Below are positions 8,844-23,650 of a stretch of 64,000 bases of DNA, piece after piece. Source of the stretch: Ascochyta rabiei (taxonomy: Eukaryota; Ascomycota; Dothideomycetes; Pleosporales; Didymellaceae); assembly GCF_004011695.2 (NCBI RefSeq), contig NC_082421.1, positions 936,501-1,000,500 on the forward strand, read 5' to 3'. The position numbers and the translations under genes were made by a program. The stretch's first letter is position 1, and each line of letters opens with the position of its first letter. The notes under the pieces are model-generated. The model was not told where the DNA came from and searched no databases. It saw nothing but the letters and a program-made list of their open reading frames with translations.

Positions 8844-11800
8844 ATGGCGTCCACTAACGCTCCTGCCTCTGCTGCTGAGGCGCCCCAAACAAACAACAGC
8901 GAGCCCACCCCAACCGCAGCCACACAGGCTGAAACCACACACAACCCCATGGAGCGTAGCACATCAGACTATGAGGATGTGCAAGCTTTTGATGTCGCCG
9001 ACGCCGACCTGCCAGCGCTCCCTCCCCCGGAGGACGACAGCTTCCTGCGCCACGACTTCAACGACGACAATGTGCCGAGCGATGGCAGCGATTTCCTGGA
9101 CCGCAAGATGAAGCATCAGCTGATGGACGTCGAGTCGAGCTTTATACCCGACCTCTCAGCGCATCCCACGGCTTCACAGACGCGCATGGGCGCCGACGAC
9201 ACGTACTTGTTTGGAGGCTCACCGGGGGCGGTGCGCCCTGCGACCCAGGCTGCAGCAGACAGCCAGGATGCGCCGAAGCTGGACGACAGCGAGGACGACA
9301 CACAGCATACCGAGTCTTCGATTCTGTCAGAGGAGCCTCCCACACCAGCAGGTGCTTACAAAACCCCGGCAGCACGGCGCCTGGACGTGGATGCTACGGA
9401 CGACTCGCTAGACAACGGCAACTCCTTGTCCGAAGATGCGCCATCATCGCCCTCGGCAGAAGCTGCGCAGCGCAGGTCCAAGGGGCATAGCGACAAGGAC
9501 GAGCTCCAAATTGCAGCTGGGACAGAGCAGAAGGAGCTGGACCCCTCGCAACGACCAGTGTCGAGCGCGTCGACTGTCAAGGCTCCGGATTTTAGCAGGT
9601 TCGAGGAGGCTTCGTCGCTGAACAGTGCCTCAGAACCTAGCTTGGACAGCGTAGCCATGCCTCCACCTCTCATCACCACGACCTCTCCACGAGCCGGGAG
9701 GCGACCAAGTTTCTTACAGAACCGCCAGTCGAGCCAACGTTCTTCAATATCCTCCTTCACGAACCGCTCTGATGCGTCCGGCGACGGCACAAGCACGGCG
9801 AGCCTGGGCGCCGACTATGCTTTACAAACGGGCGGCGCAGTGCCTCGTCCAGCTTTGCCTCACAGGAGTAGTATGGGCCTGTCGAGGCTGCCTAGCTTAG
9901 GCAGCATTGCGTCATCCATATCAGGCTATAGTGACTCCAATCCTTGGGACAAACATCGGAGCATCAGTGCGAATTCGTTGTCCGGCCTGCTGCAACCGGA
10001 AGGCGGCTTAGAGCGACTGGACGAAGAGGTGGGCAGCGCCACAACGCCCCCAGAAACACCACGAACGTCTGGTGCAGGCGCCTCGACAAATCTGACCGAT
10101 ACCGTAGTCGCTAGGCACGTCCAGGATATCCAGGTCCCTGATACAGTCGCACGGGAATTCAGAGCAAAGCACTCGCGGTCGCCAGACAAACGGCATTCGG
10201 CCACTCCGTTCACGAGAAGCAAGCACAACCTGACATTGAAGGAACAAAACAGCAAAATCGACAAGCTTAGCAAAGAGAACTTCGATCTCAAGCTGAAAAT
10301 TCATTTCCTTGACCAGGCGTTACAGAACCGATCCGACGAGGGGGTCAAAGAGATGATCTCTAAGAATGTTCAGCTTCAGACCGATCTCGCGACTGAGAAG
10401 AAAGAATCGCAAACGTTACGCAAAAAGGTTAGGGAGTTAGAGCGCAGGCTCAAATCCCAGGAGGAAGGACTATCGGCAACAAAAGACAGCGGTAGTGGCT
10501 CAGAAGATGAGAAAAGCGAGCACTCGTCGCGACAAGCGGAGTTGGAAGAAGAAATTCATTTCCTGCGAGAGCGTCTGGAATCCGCAGAAACAATCACAGA
10601 GCAATGGCAACAAGAAGCACTTCAGAAAGAGGCAGACAACAGGCGCATGGCTGACTACATCAAGACCATGCGGGAGAAGAGCTCATCTGGTGAATCTGGC
10701 TTCGACGAGGCTCTCAATATCTGGAAAGAGGATCTACACGAGGAACGAGTACGTCGCGAAGAGGTCGAGGTCCGCTGTGAGCATGCAGAATCCGAACGAG
10801 ACAGGCTTCGCGAGGAATTACAGCGCACAAGGGAGCAGAACCGCCAGATCCTGCAGCACTCGAACAACCACAACAGCAGAGTCTACAATAGCTCACGTCT
10901 CATCCATCAGTCTCTCGCCGATCGATCGAACACAGGCTCAGACGGTAACGACCAGTCTCGTCCTACATCTGGTGGCAGCAGTACCTTGGTTGACCAGCTT
11001 CAGACCAACAACGAGAGGCTACAACGGGATCTTCATGCTCAGACCTCCATGCTCACGTCACGGAACAGAGAGAACACGCGTTTGCGCGAAGAGAACGAAG
11101 GTCTCAGGCTGACACTTCGAAGGGGGGACGTTGGGTCAATTGCCGGGGATAGTATTCTTGAACGGTCCATCTCACGCAATCATATGAGATCTGTATCGCG
11201 CGCTAGTGGTGGCACACGGATCACTCAGATGAGCGATTCTGAACGAGAAGATCTTGAAGGCAAGCTGGCGTCAGCACGAGATGAGCTTTCTCAGCTTAAG
11301 CTACAGAACAAGGAGCTCGATGACCAACTCGTCGGGCACCTTGACATGCTTGAAACTGCGGAGAACAAGGTCAAGGAGTTCGAGACCGAGCTGGAAGCAC
11401 AGACCGAGGATCTACACGCACTTGTCGGGGAACGCGACGAAGCCTTGGAGTTACTGCAAGATAAAGAGCAGGAATGCGAAGAGCTCAGAGCAGAAGCACT
11501 TGATACTGTACAGCGGCTCGAGATTGAACTTGAGCAAATGCAGCACGAGCGAGACCGTGTAGCAACTGATCTCGAGCACTCTATCGAAGACTTCAACGCT
11601 TTGCAGCAGGAGATGAAGAACGTAAGCGAGAGTCTAATCCAGCTTGAAGATGACCAGAACGCAAGCATGCGCAAGATAGAGAACCTCGAGTCTGAATTAC
11701 GAGACGCGACTGAAGAGCTAGGCAGACAGGACAAGATGCTCAACGACGAGCGATCTAAGAACGAGAAACTAGATATCCAACTCGAGTCGTGTCAAGGAGA

Positions 11801-13519
11801 AGTCGACTTCCTGCGAGAAGAACAAGAAGGCGATAAAATCAAAATTGGCGAGCTGGAGTCAGATCTTGAAAATGCGCAGATCAATATACAGCACGAAAAG
11901 GAGCGACTGCGAGATCTTGAGGAACGTTTTGCAGAAGAGCGACAGCAGCGAGACGCCCTAGAGAGTCATGGCAAACAAGAGGTTGAGAAAGTCATGGCTG
12001 ACCTCAATGCACAGCTAGCGAAACTCAAGGAGGAGAGCAGGAAACTACGGAAGAACTTGTCCAGTAAGGAGGTGGAAGCAAACAACTGGAAACGCCAGCA
12101 TGATGAATTCGAGACGAGCCTTCGAGACGCTCTCGGCAACAGCAATGGCACCAAGCCCGGTCTACTCAAGGTATGCGTCCCCCTCGATGTTCGATTGGAC
12201 ACATGCTCACTAATACATCGCAGGACATAACAAGACTGCAGCGCGACCTCGAAGCCACCATACAGGAACTTAACTTCACAAGGAACGACCTCACTGAGAA
12301 GGAACAGCTTCTTCGTAACCGTGATACCCTGCTCGAGAGCACAGGCCTGCAAGTTCGCCAAAGCACAGAAGCGCTGGAGCGCGAACGCCAGATGCGACGA
12401 CAAGATGCGACAGCATTCGATATTGCCAAACGTGGCCATCAATCCGTGACCAGGACAATACAGCAGTACGAAAGCAGAGTCCAAGAGTTGGAGTCTTTCC
12501 GCAGTCAGGACCGTCAGAAGCTGCACAGTCTCGAAAAGCAATACAAGGAGCAGCTGTTGGAGCGCAACAATTTGCTCTACGCTCTGTGGAATCGTCTTTC
12601 GACACTTTGTGGCGCAGAGTGGTGTCGTAGCTATGCTCTTGTCAACGGCGAGCTGACGTCCATGGAGCTTATTTCCAGGAACATCAAGGGCTTTCACAGC
12701 AACATGATACTCGCGGTGAAAACTGTAGAAGGTATCATCGGCGGCTTTAGACAGAGAATACGAGCTACAGAGAAGGACCTTGTTCGTGACTACCAAACTT
12801 TGGAGCATACACTCGACGGCCGCATCAAACGCCTTGAACAGCTCGAGAAGGTAGTCCTAGCGCAAAGACAGTCCATCGGGAGGCCGAGTACGGTACGTGG
12901 CGGAATGGTTGATATCAATTCTGCAGAGGTAGCCAAATTGCGCAACGAGAACAAGAACCTCCGAACGGAAGTCCAGACACTACGCGCCATCAACTCGACT
13001 GCCCAATCTGGTAACGACATTGTGGTCAGCAAGAACCCATCTCGCACCGGTTCGCCCACCTCATCCAAGCGTGCAAGCATGGCACATACCTTGCTTCGTG
13101 CGCACTCTACCTCGGTCGTCGAGCATCTTCAGCAACAGCAACAACAACAACAGACGCAAAGCGGGAGTCGATCGCCAGGACATCCCTACCCCGAGTCTTC
13201 ACCGTTGCAGCCTAGTGAGCAAAAGTGGATACATAGGCTCAAAGAGTTGGAGCGCCGACTCAAGGCTGAGCGCGAGGCAAGACTCCTCGATCGCAGTGGG
13301 GCGCGCAAGAGGTTGGAGCAGAAGGTGGAAGAAAATGCAGATTTGAGGGCTATGCTCGAGAAAGAGCGTGATCGACTGGCAGCTGAAGGTCACAATGTGC
13401 AAAGGAGCATGAGTGTCGATATGCCATCACGGAGTCGGGACATGAGTAGAGGGACCAGTGTGTTAAGTAGGCAGAACACTCTGGACAAACAGCAGGAGAT
13501 GGATGATGATATGTATTAG
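8844..13519 (+). CDS. apsB: ApsB/Mto1-type microtubule-organising-centre protein
   Basis: This is a large coiled-coil scaffold that recruits gamma-tubulin complexes to spindle pole bodies, septal MTOCs or both. Exons are 8844-12170 and 12224-13519 (53-bp intron, GTATGC...ATCGCAG), giving 1540 residues. The start is ATG 8844; the frame extends 18 bp further to a GTG only. Layout: an acidic/Ser-rich disordered N-terminus to about 440; a centrosomin CM1-like (Cnn_1N) motif near 463-535 (TLKEQNSKIDKLSKENFDLK, KIHFLDQALQNRSDEG); continuous coiled coil to about 1250; a short polyglutamine tract near 1415; and a C-terminal Mto2-binding-type region (KWIHRLKELERRLKAE, REARLLDRSGARKRLE). The combination of CM1 and this C-terminal region identifies the ApsB/Mto1 family rather than a generic coiled coil. 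Confidence 0.85.
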
Positions 13520-14289
13520 TCAGGACTCTGGCCAAGAGGCGTTGTCTTTCTAGCGGTCGTGTTGCGTTATGGCGAGTTTCTTGCGCGTTTTCTACGATAT
13601 CATGTATTATCAGCATAACTTTACATCCAGCATTGGCGTTAGTGTGTCTAGAGTTAGAGAATGGCTCGATCATCAAAGCGTTCAGACGGCATAGACAATG
13701 GATGGATGCACCTGACCGGCGGCGTCCAACAGGTTGACGGGTGACTGCAACATCGTTCCGAGAAGTGCTCAGACTACACCTGCACATAGAGCAGGAAAGC
13801 AAATCCGTAATCTTATCACCTCCCTGCCTTCTCCATTACTACACAAATACATGTCAAGGTTTCATTACTCCATGCAGACTCAGCTGGGTGCTGAGTATTG
13901 ACGTGAATCAATCTGCACTAATCGCTACCACTCCTGTACATACCACTGCGGACTATCCAGGGCCTGGTACTGCCTTCACCCGAGCGCGGCAGGCCTCCTT
14001 CGACTACGCTGTAAGAAAACCATTTGCTAGCGGGGTCTTTTCATCTTACCTTCACAAGAGACTGCACGTGTCCTGGCCTTTACATCTCTTCCGCTACATC
14101 ACTTCGCGACGCTAGCGTTGCCTCAAACTGCCTTGATCGCCTGCCTCAATCCATGCTGCCAGACTTTCAACAATCTTTAACGGTCTCACTTACCCAGCCT
14201 CCGACTGAGCTTTATTGCCGATCGCACAGTTCATTCGTATCTCATCACGATACGCGCCGCACATTCATGCTCGCACCTATCTATCACAT
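13520..14289. other. Intergenic region without recognised gene
   Basis: This lies between two plus-strand genes. Only short frames are present, with no family match. Confidence 0.5.
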
Positions 14290-15831
14290 ATGCCCATCGG
14301 TAACTCACTCGAGACCAAAAAGAAGGCTTTTCGTTTGGACCTGTCCAGGCTCATGCCACACACATGCACGACCGCGGAACCTATAAGAAGCTCATACCAA
14401 GAAAGAAGTCCATCATTGCTCCAGCGCCTCGGGAACATTGATTTGTTCAAAGACCTGCTTTTCAACAGGGAGAAGGTATATCAAAGCCTCAGAGCGGTCT
14501 CGCCGGTCGGAACAAGCGCGAGCAAAGAGGAGGAAGGCGTGAGGCAGTCCTACGGAGCTGAGAACAAGGCTTCGCGGACTGTGGTCCGGTCCATCGAGCC
14601 CAAGGTGGAAAGGGGGAATTCCAGTGAATACAGCTCCATGTTGGCTTACCTCAACAGTGCCAACATGGTTGTGAGTAGACCGAGAGTAAGACCGTCAAGA
14701 AAGGCGCCAGCTAAAGCGAAATCCAAGCAAGAACCGAGCCCTATCATAACGAGAAAGCGTAGTTCTCTAGTCACCAACAAGACAGAACGCGCGCTCAGAG
14801 TGCGGAAAACGGCAGCGAAAGCAAACAGTGGGAGAAGAGCGAACGGAAGAGGCGCCAGTGCCACAGAGGCCTTCCTAATCTCCGATGATGACAACAACGA
14901 CGACTTCATCCAGCCACGGCGGGAGAGTAGGACTGACAGTCTTACGCCGCCCCGTCAGATGGTCAAGGTAGACTCGGTGAGTGGGGAAGATGATCTAACC
15001 CCCCCACCCACGTGCAGCAACCACCTTGGAAATGAGCTTGTGTGTATGGGAAGGAGACACACGAAAGAGCTTGAACAGATCCGCCAGCAGCTTTTTGCGT
15101 CCGAAGCCAAGGCGAAGCTGATCAGAGAAGATATTGAAAGACGAGCTGCAGAGCTGCAACGCCGACACAGTATCACAAGCGACAAGCAGATGGCAGACCT
15201 GAACGAGATGCTTGAAGCCGAACGATGCCGATCAGGCGATACATCTTGGAAATGTCATCATCTGCACCGAGAGCTGGAAGCAGCCGGCAACCGTCTGGTG
15301 GGAGAAGCGGAGCTGATTCGAGAGCGCGATGAATACAAACGACTCTACACGGAAGAGCAGGATGTCAACACCAAGCTCACGCACAACCTGACCGAGAAAG
15401 AAGGAGAAGCGGCACACGTAGCTACGGCAGCGGCGGAAGACAGGCAGCAACTAGCGGCGCAGAGGGAGAAACTCCAACAGCAAGTCGCCCGGCTGAAGGA
15501 CGAGAACGCAGCGCTGAAAGCAGTTTGTTCTTTGCAAATTGCAGAGAGGAGTGATGATAGGAGCGTATCTCCGGTGCCCTCGCAGTCTTCCATCACTTCT
15601 CATACTGAGCAACGACTGGCCAACGTTCGAAAGACGTATGTTACGGTCAAGCGAAGGTACGACAGTCTTCGTGCGGTCGCCATCAACCTCTCCACAACGA
15701 CACGTTCATGGGACTACAGGAACTTGGGAGAGTTGGGACACTATCTTCGGCAAATGAGAGCTGTGCTCGACGAGAGTGGACAGAAAAGCCAGACGGGCGA
15801 CCTGGGCGGTTCCGTGGCGAAGGTGGAATAA
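14290..15831 (+). CDS. Hypothetical coiled-coil protein
   Basis: I do not recognise the family. It is a single exon of 513 residues starting at the first ATG in the frame (MPIGNSLETKKKAFRL). Residues about 130-230 are basic and disordered (RKAPAKAKSKQEP, RKTAAKANSGRRANGRG) with a short acidic patch SDDDNNDDF, which may bind nucleic acid or chromatin. Residues about 260-440 are charged heptad-rich coiled coil (HTKELEQIRQQLFASEAKAK). The C-terminal 90 residues look folded (LANVRKTYVTVKRRYDSLRA, DYRNLGELGHYLRQMRAVLD). It sits downstream of the apsB-like gene in the same direction. The length and codon use look like a real gene, but the function is unknown. Confidence 0.6.
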   Translation: MPIGNSLETKKKAFRLDLSRLMPHTCTTAEPIRSSYQERSPSLLQRLGNIDLFKDLLFNREKVYQSLRAVSPVGTSASKEEEGVRQSYGAENKASRTVVRSIEPKVERGNSSEYSSMLAYLNSANMVVSRPRVRPSRKAPAKAKSKQEPSPIITRKRSSLVTNKTERALRVRKTAAKANSGRRANGRGASATEAFLISDDDNNDDFIQPRRESRTDSLTPPRQMVKVDSVSGEDDLTPPPTCSNHLGNELVCMGRRHTKELEQIRQQLFASEAKAKLIREDIERRAAELQRRHSITSDKQMADLNEMLEAERCRSGDTSWKCHHLHRELEAAGNRLVGEAELIRERDEYKRLYTEEQDVNTKLTHNLTEKEGEAAHVATAAAEDRQQLAAQREKLQQQVARLKDENAALKAVCSLQIAERSDDRSVSPVPSQSSITSHTEQRLANVRKTYVTVKRRYDSLRAVAINLSTTTRSWDYRNLGELGHYLRQMRAVLDESGQKSQTGDLGGSVAKVE

Positions 15832-16314
15832 GAGGGAGGGTGGGATAAGAGGATCTGCTTGTGACTCGGCGTTTGCGTTATTATCTTAGGGTGTTATCCT
15901 GGACGAGGGTAGACATTAATACATGGTATGTCTACAGACAGCGTAGCGGGAACCCATCTCCCTCTGATCCTCTTAACATTGCATGGTCGTGGTCTCAGTT
16001 TGGATAGCGATCCAGAAAGCTGTTCATTGAAAGCTGGCAAGAAACATTGTGTGCCAATGGATTCAGATGAGCCAGAGAAGCAATATTGTTGAACTCTGCC
16101 GGTTCAGGTGGGCATATACTCACTCCGTGTGATTTTTCCCGATGATCCTGGTGGCGGATATGTGACCGCTGAAAATTACGACGTGAGATTCAGGACCATG
16201 GCGGTCTTTGATAGACCACTGTCCACTTTTCTGCCGCAGCAGTCTCTTCACTTTACTGTTGTAATTCTTCAGCTTCTTCTTCGTTTTTTTTTTTCCCATT
16301 TGTGTCTTCTGCAT
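15832..16314. other. Convergent intergenic region
   Basis: This is a terminator region between two convergent genes. It holds an A/T homopolymer run near 16285-16295 and nothing else I can name. Confidence 0.45.
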
Positions 16315-17853
16315 TCAAGCGCCCCGCTGCCCATACCTCGCAACACGATCCAACCTCCGCCTCATCTCTGCCCTTGCAGTTGGCGCTCGCCGCTGCGGCC
16401 CACTCGTACGGCGGTAGGATTCAGGTGCATCCGGCAGGTCCAACCCGCCCAAGTGACTATCTCCACTCTGACCCTGAGCGGCGAGGAACGGACTCGGTGG
16501 AAGATCTGCCAGATGTTGAACGCCCCGCACGAGAGCTGGATCGAGGGGCATGTCGTACGTGTCGTTGGGGTACTGAGGATAGGTAGGCTGCTGTGGTTGT
16601 GGCGATGGTTGTGGGTGTTGCGTTAGTTCGACTTGAGGTGGGTAGCTGGGCGAGTCTGCAGGATCAGTGGCTTGGTGCTGTGAGAAGTGGTTGGTAGCTG
16701 GCGGAGAAATGTGTTGGTCGTTAGCAGGTGGTGAATACTGTCGTTGTCCACTGGTGGTTTGTGACGAACGCGACTGGTTTGCCCGCATGGCGGACAGGCC
16801 TTTGTTCATCTCACTGCACTCGGGGCAGTTGCGAATGACTTGGCTGACAGTCTCCTTGATGCGCACCCAGTGATAGAGCTCGGCAATTGCGGCTGTGGTT
16901 TTGTTGATGCCGCCGTGGGACTTGTGGTGGACGTCTCGCGCAATCTCGTATTGTCGCTGGGCATCGGAGATGACCTCTTTGCCTTTGAGCCACAGCTTCT
17001 CTGGCTCGTCTTCGGTGGCTGGTGTCAGCTTGTAGTGCGTGGCTGCACTGCGCAGACGACTCTTCTCGGCTCTGTCAGCACCATTTGGGTATTTTCCGTT
17101 TTTCAGATAGAAGCGTATCTTGTCGAAGCGTTCTTCCGACACAAGGTCATCGTCCTGGCCCAGATCACGGCCGTAGATGATGGCATCCACAAGCTCGCCT
17201 GGGTACGACTTGAGGTTGCCACAACCCTTGACACGGCCGATGCGCTTGAAGCCCAAGGCGTCCCATATGCGACACGAGGCTAGGTTGGTCTCGTAGACGA
17301 GGTTGAAGACCGAGTACGTGTAGCCGAGTTTGGGGGCCCAGTCCAGATACGTCTCGCCCATCAAGCGGCCAACGCCTCGATTCCGCGAGGCATCCGTGAC
17401 CAAGAAGCCCCCGTTGCAGACGTGGCTGGAGCGGCCAGGGTAGTTTGGCTTGATGTAGAAGCTTCCCAGACACTCGCGCTCCCAATCACAGCCAGTGCGT
17501 GCCATGTCGTGCAGCTCGCGCCCATGCTGGATCTCGCCCAGCAGCACAATGGCGCCAAAGACGCCGAACCAGTACGGGCCGAAGCTGTCGAGCGGCAGCG
17601 GCTCGACCATGGGGTAGGTATCGCCCTTTTCAATTTCACGGCCCAGCTGGTCGCACAGGTAGGCCAGCAGGGACCGAGGCACCTGGTTTGGGGCAGAGAA
17701 AGGGATGATGGTGGCCAGAGTCACTCGGTCACGCAGTGTCACTTGGATGGGCGCGATGCCGACAGGGAGCGGGCCGCCCGGCGTAGGGTAGCAGACTTGA
17801 CCAGACGTGCGGACAATGACGGGCGCGGTCGGATCGTCAAGCATGGCCGGCAT
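16315..17853 (-). CDS. spt10: Spt10-like acetyltransferase with integrase-type zinc finger
   Basis: This appears to be a homologue of yeast Spt10, the sequence-specific activator of core histone genes. It is a single exon of 512 residues. Residues about 85-230 form a GNAT acetyltransferase fold, with acetyl-CoA loop VTDASRNRGVGRLMG (152-166) and YETNLASCRIWDALGFKRIG (188-207). Residues about 300-350 carry an HHCC zinc finger of retroviral-integrase type: H309-x3-H313 in VHHKSHGGINKTTAAIAELY and C343-x2-C346 in NCPECSEMN. In yeast Spt10 the finger of this type is the DNA-binding domain. A Gln/Pro-rich disordered tail follows (PQPSPQPQQPTYPQYP). H2A and H2B lie in the same window. It is unlikely to be a transposon relic, because the GNAT-finger order matches Spt10 and the frame is intact. 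Confidence 0.82.
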   Translation of the reverse strand: MPAMLDDPTAPVIVRTSGQVCYPTPGGPLPVGIAPIQVTLRDRVTLATIIPFSAPNQVPRSLLAYLCDQLGREIEKGDTYPMVEPLPLDSFGPYWFGVFGAIVLLGEIQHGRELHDMARTGCDWERECLGSFYIKPNYPGRSSHVCNGGFLVTDASRNRGVGRLMGETYLDWAPKLGYTYSVFNLVYETNLASCRIWDALGFKRIGRVKGCGNLKSYPGELVDAIIYGRDLGQDDDLVSEERFDKIRFYLKNGKYPNGADRAEKSRLRSAATHYKLTPATEDEPEKLWLKGKEVISDAQRQYEIARDVHHKSHGGINKTTAAIAELYHWVRIKETVSQVIRNCPECSEMNKGLSAMRANQSRSSQTTSGQRQYSPPANDQHISPPATNHFSQHQATDPADSPSYPPQVELTQHPQPSPQPQQPTYPQYPNDTYDMPLDPALVRGVQHLADLPPSPFLAAQGQSGDSHLGGLDLPDAPESYRRTSGPQRRAPTARAEMRRRLDRVARYGQRGA

Positions 17854-18434
17854 GGCTGCGAGGAAGGGGCAACCTGCAGCCGCTGTGTAGGATGGGTCAG
17901 TCAGTCTTCACGACACTGCGACAAGCCAGCGAGCGAGCAAGCAAGCATGCATGCAGGCATGCAGGCAAACAGACAAGCACGGTCATGGCGATGCACTGGC
18001 ATGCCTGTAGGCGAGCGCGCATTGGAATGGGCAGGCGACAGGACCTCTCGCTGGAAAGGTGCAGAAGAGGTGCAGAAGAGGTGCAGAAGAGTTGCAGAAG
18101 AGTTGCAGGAGAGGTGGACGACTCACAGAAGAGTGCCTGAACGGCTCTAGGGTAGGGCTTGGGCAGGATGAGAGGTACACCTGGGCGGCAAAGTACTGAG
18201 CTGTGAGCACGTGTGCACGTCCGTGCGCACATCTGCGCTTCTCCGCGCGGCGCGGGGCGTCTGGATGGTGATTGGATGGCAAGCGAGCGCGTCATGCTTC
18301 ACGTTGTATCCCATCACCGTCTGCGTCTGCGTCTGCACGGCAGGTGGCGTGTGGTAAGCAAACATGGTTTGATTTGACCTCTCTAGGCTACAGAAGCGGA
18401 TATACATGAAGTCGCACGGTCAGAACCAAGGCCC
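17854..18434. other. Intergenic region with short tandem repeats
   Basis: This holds an (AGCA/GCAG)-like run at about 17925-17975 (GCGAGCAAGCAAGCATGCAT) and a 12-bp tandem repeat at 18058-18115 annotated separately. I see no gene in it. Confidence 0.5.
18058..18115 (+). repeat. 12-bp tandem repeat GTGCAGAAGAGG
   Basis: Four to five head-to-tail copies of GTGCAGAAGAGG/TTGCAGAAGAG lie between the Spt10-like and hexosaminidase genes. Confidence 0.75.
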
Positions 18435-21801
<3,367 letters not shown>

Positions 21802-23299
21802 TCAGCCACTGCCGCCGCCAAGAACAGACGCATTAGCTGAAGGCGCAGCATGCTCGGTGCCGTCGGTTGCGTTGCCTGGACGCTTTCCATGCTTGATGGT
21901 CCACCAGTCGGGCGCAGGCACACTCAGCAGCTTGCATATGTCGCGTCGTCTCCTCCTAAAATCATCGTACAGATGCTTCCAGATCTTCCGCTCTGCGCAG
22001 CTCCCCACGTGGCTCCCGCCGCAGTCTGGCTGCATCTCCTCCAGCCCCTCGGTCGGCCACATGATCCAGGGCTTGGGCAGCGGCCAATCGCTGAAGTGGA
22101 CGAGCTTGGCCTCACCGTAGACCTTGTCGGCATCCCATGTCTCAAAGACATTGCCGAGATAGGCGCTGTGATCATGCCGCCTGAACTCGCCCGTCAGCAG
22201 GGCATAGGGCCGGTGCGGAAGCACCAGCGCGCTCTCCTCGAAGCGCTCGTTGACCAGCTCCATGTCGAATCTGTGCGCGTCGACCAGCTCCTTGTGGCCG
22301 CCGCCGCCCAGGGTCTGCTTGAAGCGCTCAAACTCGTCCAGGTCGGGCTGCAGGACCATGAGCATCGACGTCAGCGGCCACGGCTTGCTGTCGGCCCAGT
22401 AGGCGCGGGGCATGGCCATGGGCGTGGACGGGAGAAGGAAGAGCTCGTCGATGTTCTTCAGCAGCGTCACGTCCGAGTCCATGGCGATGACGCGGTCGTA
22501 GTAGGCGAGCGAGAAGGCCATGAACTTGGTGACCGACTTGTCCCAGGTGCCGGTCCATTCATCTGCAGGGCCGTCAGCACCCTGTTCCTTCTCAATCGGA
22601 CCTTGGGTGTAGGGTGTGAGGTGTGGGGTGTAGTGTGTAGTGAGCGTATAGCATATAGTGTATATCGCATATCGTATAGCGTATAGCGTATAGTGTATAG
22701 TGAGCGTATAGCGTGTAGTGTGTAGTGTGTAGTGTGTAGTGTGTAGTGTGTAGTGTGTAGTGTGTAGTGTGTAGTGTGTAGTGTGTAGTGTGTAGTGTGT
22801 AGTGTGTAGTGTGTAGTGTGTAGTGTGTAGTGCGTAGTGTGCAGTGTGCAGTGTGCAATGTTTAATGAGCATCCTTACCTTGGGTGCGGCCCTCCACCGT
22901 CAGCAGCTTGACGGGGTGCAGCTTGACCTGGTACTGGTCGCGCGCCAGGACGAGCAGCTGGCTGTCTCGATCTCGGGCGTCCGTCACCTCCGTGTCCCAG
23001 TGCTGGGGGTAGAAGAGCACCCGGTCTGCCCGGCTGCCGAGCCTCGCGAGCGCATCGAAGAGGAGAAGGGCGTGGCAGAGCGTCGCGCTGTCCGTCGCAT
23101 ACAGGCTGTATGCGTAGTTGCTCCACTTGGTCGCGCCCCGTGTCGACGCGCCCTCCGCCGACGGGTACAGGAACCACCAGCATACCAACAGCACGCCACA
23201 GAGGTACAAGGCATGTCGTCGGCGGAAGCGGAAGGCGAGGGGGCGCGCGTCCTCTCCCCCCGTGAATCGAGGGAGTTGGTCAGACCGCCGTCGACGCAT
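21802..23299 (-). CDS. GT8-family glycosyltransferase, type II membrane protein
   Basis: This resembles fungal GT8 enzymes of the glycogenin/Gnt1 type that act in the Golgi. The minus-strand model is exon 23299-22879 and exon 22562-21802, giving 393 residues. The N-terminus is basic, followed by one membrane anchor (residues about 30-46, ALYLCGVLLVCWWFLYP), so the catalytic part is lumenal. The DxD metal/nucleotide-sugar motif is in YYDRVIAMDSDVTLLKN, followed by MAMPRAYWADSKPW, GEFRRHDHSAYLG and KLVHFSDWPLPKPW. The intron (donor GTAAGG at 22878) contains a long minisatellite. Its acceptor is probably CTGCAG at 22563 with a GCTGAC branch site just upstream, giving 316 bp; an in-frame alternative ends at 22602 and would add 13 residues. 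Donor and acceptor look normal despite the repeat. Confidence 0.82.
22606..22860 (-). repeat. Intronic minisatellite, 9-bp unit CACTACACA
   Basis: On the plus strand this reads about 14 nearly perfect TGTGTAGTG units (22715-22840). They are flanked by degenerate relatives (GTGCAGTG on one side; GTATAGCGTATAGTGTATAG on the other). It lies wholly between the donor and acceptor of the GT8 gene intron. The variants grade away from the perfect core, as expected of a still-evolving array. Confidence 0.92.
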
Positions 23300-23650
23300 C
23301 GTGTGGGTGCGCAGGAGCAGCAAGAAACATTTCGTCTCCAGAAGTCGACGTCGAAGCCGCGTCAGGACCTGCGTCAGGACCCACGACTTGGTTGGCTTGC
23401 TGCTTCCCCGACCTTTCGGCCAATGACGTTGCCACGTCTCCGCGCGCCGAACGGACCATGTCGCGTCTCACCCACCGTCTCCACCTGCGCATACCGCACT
23501 CCTTCGTGCAGCGTGGTGCAAACAAGGCGTGCATCTTGCAACACCGCTTTTCCCCCTCATCTTCTTCACATGGTCGCTGCACGCCCGTATGCTTTCTAGC
23601 CATTGACTATCCTACATTGTGTACAACACCACTTCAAACCTCCCCTTTCC
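23300..23650. other. Intergenic region between GT8 and nucleoporin genes
   Basis: This is the promoter of the GT8 gene and the 3' flank of the next minus-strand gene. I see nothing else. Confidence 0.45.

Noticed and set aside
14215..14289. N-terminal extension of the coiled-coil protein
   Set aside because: It opens with TTG; the first ATG is 14290.
16315..17853. Retrotransposon integrase relic
   Set aside because: The HHCC finger is preceded by a complete GNAT domain and there is no reverse transcriptase, LTR or RIP mutation; Spt10 explains it better.
22606..22860. Internal telomere-like repeat
   Set aside because: The unit CACTACACA is unlike the fungal TTAGGG telomere repeat, and it lies inside an intron.
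22592..22872. Open frames reading HTTHYTLHTTHYTLH in more than one phase
   Set aside because: They are translations of the intronic 9-bp minisatellite, not proteins.
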